Shown here piece after piece: positions 12,701 through 15,785 of a DNA stretch of 15,785 nt. Source of the stretch: CAYRPO01 sp964426305 (GTDB lineage Bacteria; Patescibacteriota; Saccharimonadia; Saccharimonadales; CAIOMD01); the NCBI GenBank assembly GCA_964426305.1, contig CAYRPO010000024.1, positions 1-15,785 of the forward strand, written 5' to 3'. The position numbers were made by a program, and so were the translations under genes. Under the pieces are notes generated by a model. The model ran no database searches. It worked only from the letters and a program-made list of their open reading frames with translations, and was not told the origin of the DNA. Within the stretch, counting starts at the first letter, position 1. Each line of letters starts with the position of its first letter.

Positions 12701-13517
12701 TCTTCTTCTTGCGCTGCCCCTTTGCCTCTTCAACTTCTACAGTCAAAGTCGCAATGAGTTGCTCAAGATCAACACTTTCGAGCATTGCGCGAACGGCATC
12801 GCCGCCCATGCCTACCTTGGCCAGTTTTTGCAGGTCATCGGGTAGTGCGCGGTAGTCATTTTCGCTGATCAATGCGTGTACTTGCAGACTATCGAGCTGG
12901 CTCTTGAGCTTCTCGTATTCCTTAGCAGTCTCTTCGAGTTCTTTTGTACGCTCAGCAGCCAAGGTCTTCACATCGGCACCTTCTTCGGCGGCCATTTGGT
13001 CATAACGAGCTTCAATTGCAACTTTAGCCGCAGCTGCTTCGGCCTCTTTGTCTAGCAGCATTTGATCGCGCTTGGCAGTATCAACGCTCAAGATGACATA
13101 GCTGGCAAAATACGCGATTCGCTCGAGATTTTTGACAGTCATGTTCAAAACCAGACCGATTGCACTTGGTGTGCCACGCAAAAACCAGATGTGAGTCACT
13201 GGGCTGGCAAGCGAAATGTGACCCATACGCTCTCGGCGCACAATTGATTTTGTGACGATCTCGCCATTCTTGTCGACAGCGGCTTCGCGCGAACGCATAC
13301 CTTTGTACTTAGCATCATGTGGGTTGATATCTTTAACGGGCCCGAAGATCTTTTCGCAAAACAGACCGTCACGTTCTGGTTTTTGCGTTCGATAATTGAT
13401 GGTCTCGGGCTTGGTAATCTCACCATAACTCCAGTCCAGAATGTCTGCAGGGCTTGCCACCGCGAGACGGACAGCGTCGAAGTCGGCAATATTTGTACCG
13501 TGTGCATATTTGCGCAT
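9702..13517 (-). CDS. rpoC: DNA-directed RNA polymerase subunit beta'
   Basis: Beta' carries the catalytic Mg site of RNA polymerase. The protein is 1271 aa, a normal length without large lineage insertions. KPETINYRTQKPERDGLFCEKIFGP-type start (36-60), a coiled-coil insert near 148-275, the GKRVDYSGRSVIV block (403-415), the catalytic NADFDGDQMAVH (517-528, D519/D521/D523), the bridge helix (about 803-829, ending SGYLTRRLVD) and the C-terminal AASFQDTTRVL and GLKENVILGR are all present. Two departures stand out. No cysteines occur where the two zinc sites should be (residues 62-90 and about 835-925), and the trigger-loop motif reads QLSLDSKHRAG (953-963) instead of the near-universal QLTMRTFHxGG. 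ATG at 13517 lies one base after the rpoB TAA; the AAGGAGG Shine-Dalgarno is inside the rpoB end, so the two are cotranscribed and coupled. Confidence 0.97.
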   Translation of the reverse strand: MRKYAHGTNIADFDAVRLAVASPADILDWSYGEITKPETINYRTQKPERDGLFCEKIFGPVKDINPHDAKYKGMRSREAAVDKNGEIVTKSIVRRERMGHISLASPVTHIWFLRGTPSAIGLVLNMTVKNLERIAYFASYVILSVDTAKRDQMLLDKEAEAAAAKVAIEARYDQMAAEEGADVKTLAAERTKELEETAKEYEKLKSQLDSLQVHALISENDYRALPDDLQKLAKVGMGGDAVRAMLESVDLEQLIATLTVEVEEAKGQRKKKIMKRMRMLESMLRAGIKPGSMCVSVLPVIPPDLRPMVQLTGGRFATSDLNDLYRRVINRNNRLKKLIELNAPEVIRRNEMRMLQEAVDALIDNNAARSGRAVSTTGQRRRLKSLSDMLKGKQGRFRQNLLGKRVDYSGRSVIVAGPELKIHECGLPKMMALELFKPFVIGQLIIQEHAHNIRSATRLIELGDIAVWDALDEVIKGKYVLLNRAPSLHRLSIQAFQPRLIEGKAIQLHPLVCKGFNADFDGDQMAVHLPLSDAAQKEAREIMAASKNILKPADGTPILHIEQDIVLGTYYLTYDKFQGEPKAFTDVNDALMAYDAGAIMLQTPIRVIFRDEKHDTTLGRVLFNELFPGDFPYQNESMTKKKIQKVMAQVYEKYGQERTAEIADNLKDLAFEFATVSGLSMGMDDFPEVVGIKAVIDEGEDRAATISEQYDAGFMTNDERYRLTVDNWTKVDGRVQEMLAEQLATQDNAMAVAIKSAARGNIGQMKQSVGMLGVVSDTSGRAIELPIKVGYKQGLSPLEYFTGTRGTRKALIDIALKTADSGYLTRRLVDVSQDMFTVDEDADDPGFAVYRSDSEEIGISLADRLEGRFTAEDVVIDDAVLVAKGELITRSAAATILASTLPSVRIMSALTSGNVRGISRKSYGVDPATGQLVVNRHPVGVIAAQSIGEPGTQLSLDSKHRAGAIIADETAQGLNRVEELFEVRSPKGQAFISDVAGNVSVWEEGDHYVVQVTGHEEQELATPLLGRTPAIADGQDVTIGDVLATREDSGEPLVAKFDGKVRVTETDVILTPKSQAVVRYEIPGFKQLSVKDGDQIAAGDRLTSGSINLHELLRLKGVEATQRYIMVEISKIFAAQGQNIADKHLEIVVRQMFSRVTIEEPGDSDFVTGDIVSKAAVLESNLRLVAEGKNPALFSQLLLGITKVSTWADSFLSAASFQDTTRVLIAASTSGKIDQLYGLKENVILGRKIPVGTGYTDPDAEIEQDDFALAT

Positions 13518-13518
13518 G

Positions 13519-15785
13519 TTAGGCCTCCTTCCCTTCTTCTACGGCCAGCGCAACATCAGCTTCAATGTCTGTTGCGGCTTCGCCATTTTCATCTAGTACT
13601 ACAAATTCATCTGCAACAACGTCTTCACTCATATCAAGATCATTGATCTCGCTGACAGGTACTGCCACATCAGCTTGATGTGATGCTTCGTCTTTTATGT
13701 TGACCTCTAGCAACTCTTCTGCGTCGATCGCTTTTCCTGCGTTTTGGTCAACCAGGTCAACCTTTAGGCCAAGGCCTTGCAGTTCTTTCACAAGAACATT
13801 AAAGCTTTCAGGAACTTTTGGTCCGACAATTTCAGTCTGCTTGATAATGCTTTCGTAGGCCTTTGCGCGTCCATAGACGTCGTCAGACTTGATTGTAAGC
13901 ATTTCTTGCAGCGTGGTTGCGGCGCCATAGGCCTCGAGAGCCCAGACTTCCATCTCTCCAAAGCGCTGACCACCGTTTTGCGCTTTACCACCAAGTGGTT
14001 GCTGGGTAACCATAGTGTATGGGCCAGTACTTCGAGCATGGATCTTGTCGGCAATCATGTGGTTCAACTTGATCATGTACATACTACCGACAGTAGTGCG
14101 CTCCTTGAAGGCTTCACCAGTGCGGCCGTCGTACAGCTGCTGCTTGCCGTCTTCCGGCAAACCAGCTTCTACAAGCAGGGATCGAATCTTGCTGAGTGGC
14201 ACACCGTTAAATGGTGGGCTGGCAACTTTCAGACCCAAAGCCCGAGCAGCCATACCAAGGTGTGTTTCAAATAACTGGCCAAGGTTCATACGGCTCGGCA
14301 CACCAAGTGGGTTCAAGATGATGTCGACAGGGTTGCCGTCGGCAGTAAATGGCATATCTTCGACTGGCAATACGCGGGCAATAACACCCTTGTTACCGTG
14401 GCGACCACCCAACTTGTCGCCAACTGCAATCTTGCGCATTTGTGCAACAAACACCTGAATTTGCATGATCACACCAGCTTTTAGCTCGTGACCATTGGCA
14501 CGGCTAAAGATTTTAACACCGACAACCTTACCGTGTTTACCGTTGCTCATACGCTGCGACGTATCACGAACTTCCTTGGCTTTTTCACCAAAGATCGCTC
14601 GCAAAAGACGCTCTTCGCTTGACAGTTCTTGCTCACCCTTTGGCGTAATCTTTCCAACAAGAATGTCGCCAGGTCGCACTTCGGCTCCAATACGGACAAT
14701 GCCTTCGTCGTCCAGGTGACGCAATGCTTCTTCGGACACGTTTGGAATATCACGCGTTACAACTTCTGGACCTAGCTTGGTTTCGCGAACTTCGGTCATG
14801 TAGTCAACAATGTGGATGCTCGTCAAAACATCTTCTTTGACCAAACGATCACTGATGATGATGGCGTCCTCGAAGTTATAACCGCTCCAAGGCATAAATG
14901 CAGCCAATACATCCTGGCCGAGTGCCAGTTCGCCGCCTTGGATGCTCATGCCTTCGATAAGCACATCGCCTTCGGCAACCTTTTCACCCGAGCTGACAAC
15001 AACTTTTTGATTGATGCTCGAGCCTTCGTTACTGCGTCGGAAGTGTACAGGATTGTAGGTCTTCTTGACTGTGCCGTAATCAACAACAACCTCGTCACCC
15101 GTAGCCTTGACTACCGTGCCGTCTGCCTCAGCAAGAACGATCTGACCAGTGTTGCGAGCAGCTGTTGCCTCGATACCTGTACCAACAATTGGAGACTGTG
15201 GGCGAATCAGTGGCACTGCCTGTCGTTGCTGGTTACTACCCATCAAGCTACGGTACACGTAGTTCTTTTCGATAAAAGGAATCAGCGCAGCAGACGTACC
15301 GACGATCTGCTTCACGGCAGAGTCCATATATGTCACATCGTCGGCGTCAATTTCACCAGACGCAAGTCGGTTACGAACTGAAACACGCTCTTCAACAAAA
15401 TAGCCGTCTTCGTCAACTTGGTTACCGGCACCAGCAATAACTGCGTGCTCTTCTTGGAATGCATCGAGATACACGATTTCGTCAGTGACTTTTGCGCGAA
15501 CTGGCCATGTAACACGGTCTTGTACGGCCGCTAGTTTCTTGGCGTCAGCAGCGGTTATCTTTGCGCCCTTAGAGACGACCACTGCGCCTTCCGCATCCTC
15601 TAGGTCAACAGATGCGACATGGCCTACAGCATCGCTAGCTGACACGGCGTTGACAACTTTTCGATATGGCGTTTCGATAAAACCATATTCATTGATACGT
15701 GCGTAGCTGGCCATGTTTAGCACCAAACCAATGTTGGCACCTTCTGGCGTTTCAACAGCACAAATACGGCCGTAGTGAGTAGCAT
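13519..15785 (-). CDS. rpoB: DNA-directed RNA polymerase subunit beta (N-terminus outside window)
   Basis: Beta forms much of the RNA polymerase active-site cleft. The window holds about 755 C-terminal codons, entering at THYGRICAVETPEG, which continues NIGLV and then NEYGFIETPYRKV. Conserved blocks follow: NYVYRSLMGSNQQRQAVPL, FMPWSGYNFEDAII, KITPKGEQELSSEERLLRAIFG, the active-site KIAVGDKLGGRHGNKGV with its two lysines, and the C-terminal GGKAQNGGQRFGEMEVWALEAYGA. A roughly 100-residue acidic tail after LGLKVDLVDQ is non-conserved and probably disordered. Compared with E. coli, the stretch around rifampicin cluster II differs at P560 (Ala), P567 (Ala) and I572 (Val). The stop overlaps the rpoC Shine-Dalgarno region. 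An in-window TTG or ATG is not the real start. Confidence 0.97.
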   Translation of the reverse strand, partial: ATHYGRICAVETPEGANIGLVLNMASYARINEYGFIETPYRKVVNAVSASDAVGHVASVDLEDAEGAVVVSKGAKITAADAKKLAAVQDRVTWPVRAKVTDEIVYLDAFQEEHAVIAGAGNQVDEDGYFVEERVSVRNRLASGEIDADDVTYMDSAVKQIVGTSAALIPFIEKNYVYRSLMGSNQQRQAVPLIRPQSPIVGTGIEATAARNTGQIVLAEADGTVVKATGDEVVVDYGTVKKTYNPVHFRRSNEGSSINQKVVVSSGEKVAEGDVLIEGMSIQGGELALGQDVLAAFMPWSGYNFEDAIIISDRLVKEDVLTSIHIVDYMTEVRETKLGPEVVTRDIPNVSEEALRHLDDEGIVRIGAEVRPGDILVGKITPKGEQELSSEERLLRAIFGEKAKEVRDTSQRMSNGKHGKVVGVKIFSRANGHELKAGVIMQIQVFVAQMRKIAVGDKLGGRHGNKGVIARVLPVEDMPFTADGNPVDIILNPLGVPSRMNLGQLFETHLGMAARALGLKVASPPFNGVPLSKIRSLLVEAGLPEDGKQQLYDGRTGEAFKERTTVGSMYMIKLNHMIADKIHARSTGPYTMVTQQPLGGKAQNGGQRFGEMEVWALEAYGAATTLQEMLTIKSDDVYGRAKAYESIIKQTEIVGPKVPESFNVLVKELQGLGLKVDLVDQNAGKAIDAEELLEVNIKDEASHQADVAVPVSEINDLDMSEDVVADEFVVLDENGEAATDIEADVALAVEEGKEA

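Noticed and set aside
1..15785. A defence, mobile or CRISPR system
   Set aside because: No repeats with spacers, transposase, integrase, nuclease or toxin-antitoxin pair is visible; the window is housekeeping with a few accessory genes.

Overview
The window holds core transcription and translation genes of a bacterium. Every supported gene lies on the minus strand, so reading order runs from the right end to the left. I infer a member of the Patescibacteria (CPR), most likely Candidatus Saccharibacteria (TM7). The grounds are the general look of EF-Tu, EF-G, S12 and the RNA polymerase subunits, the compact layout, and a rearranged str operon. I could not test this by phylogeny. TGA and the other stops behave as in the standard bacterial code. 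Composition looks even throughout, and I see no prophage, IS element, CRISPR array, tRNA or rRNA.

Layout in transcription order: rpoB (5' end beyond the window), then rpoC one base later, then a strong terminator. An unrecognised 87-aa gene follows and ends in an unusual 84-bp imperfect palindrome. Next come the rpsL leader (which carries a possible 53-aa reading frame), rpsL, a spacer interrupted by a 100-N scaffold gap, rpsG and a terminator. Then a membrane-anchored PD40/TolB-like protein, a spacer of about 330 bp with no convincing gene, fusA and a terminator. A promoter, a 7-codon leader frame and a 58-aa small protein with its own terminator follow. Then a glycogen-debranching-type glycosidase, tuf and a terminator, a 354-aa protein with a zincin-like HExxH motif, and possibly a 44-aa Cys-containing frame. 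The usual rpsL-rpsG-fusA-tuf operon is therefore split into separate short units with unrelated genes between them. Several terminators abut the next promoter.

The translation and polymerase genes supply RNA polymerase beta and beta', ribosomal proteins S12 and S7, and the GTPases EF-G and EF-Tu. Most have clear Shine-Dalgarno sites. In contrast, the three accessory genes (PD40 protein, glycosidase, zincin-like protein) lack a Shine-Dalgarno site and have a -10-like hexamer 7 to 10 nt before the ATG, which suggests leaderless mRNAs.

I did not find a clearly new multi-gene system. The most striking observations are in the core enzymes. RpoC lacks all cysteines of both conserved zinc sites and has an altered trigger-loop motif. 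EF-G has NKIN in place of NKxD and a changed G5 loop. S12 has Pro where E. coli has Lys87. The regulatory RNA candidates come next: the leader-frame/hairpin in front of the 58-aa gene, the 84-bp palindrome, and an 11-bp hairpin between rpsL and rpsG. The N gap is very probably a scaffolding artefact.
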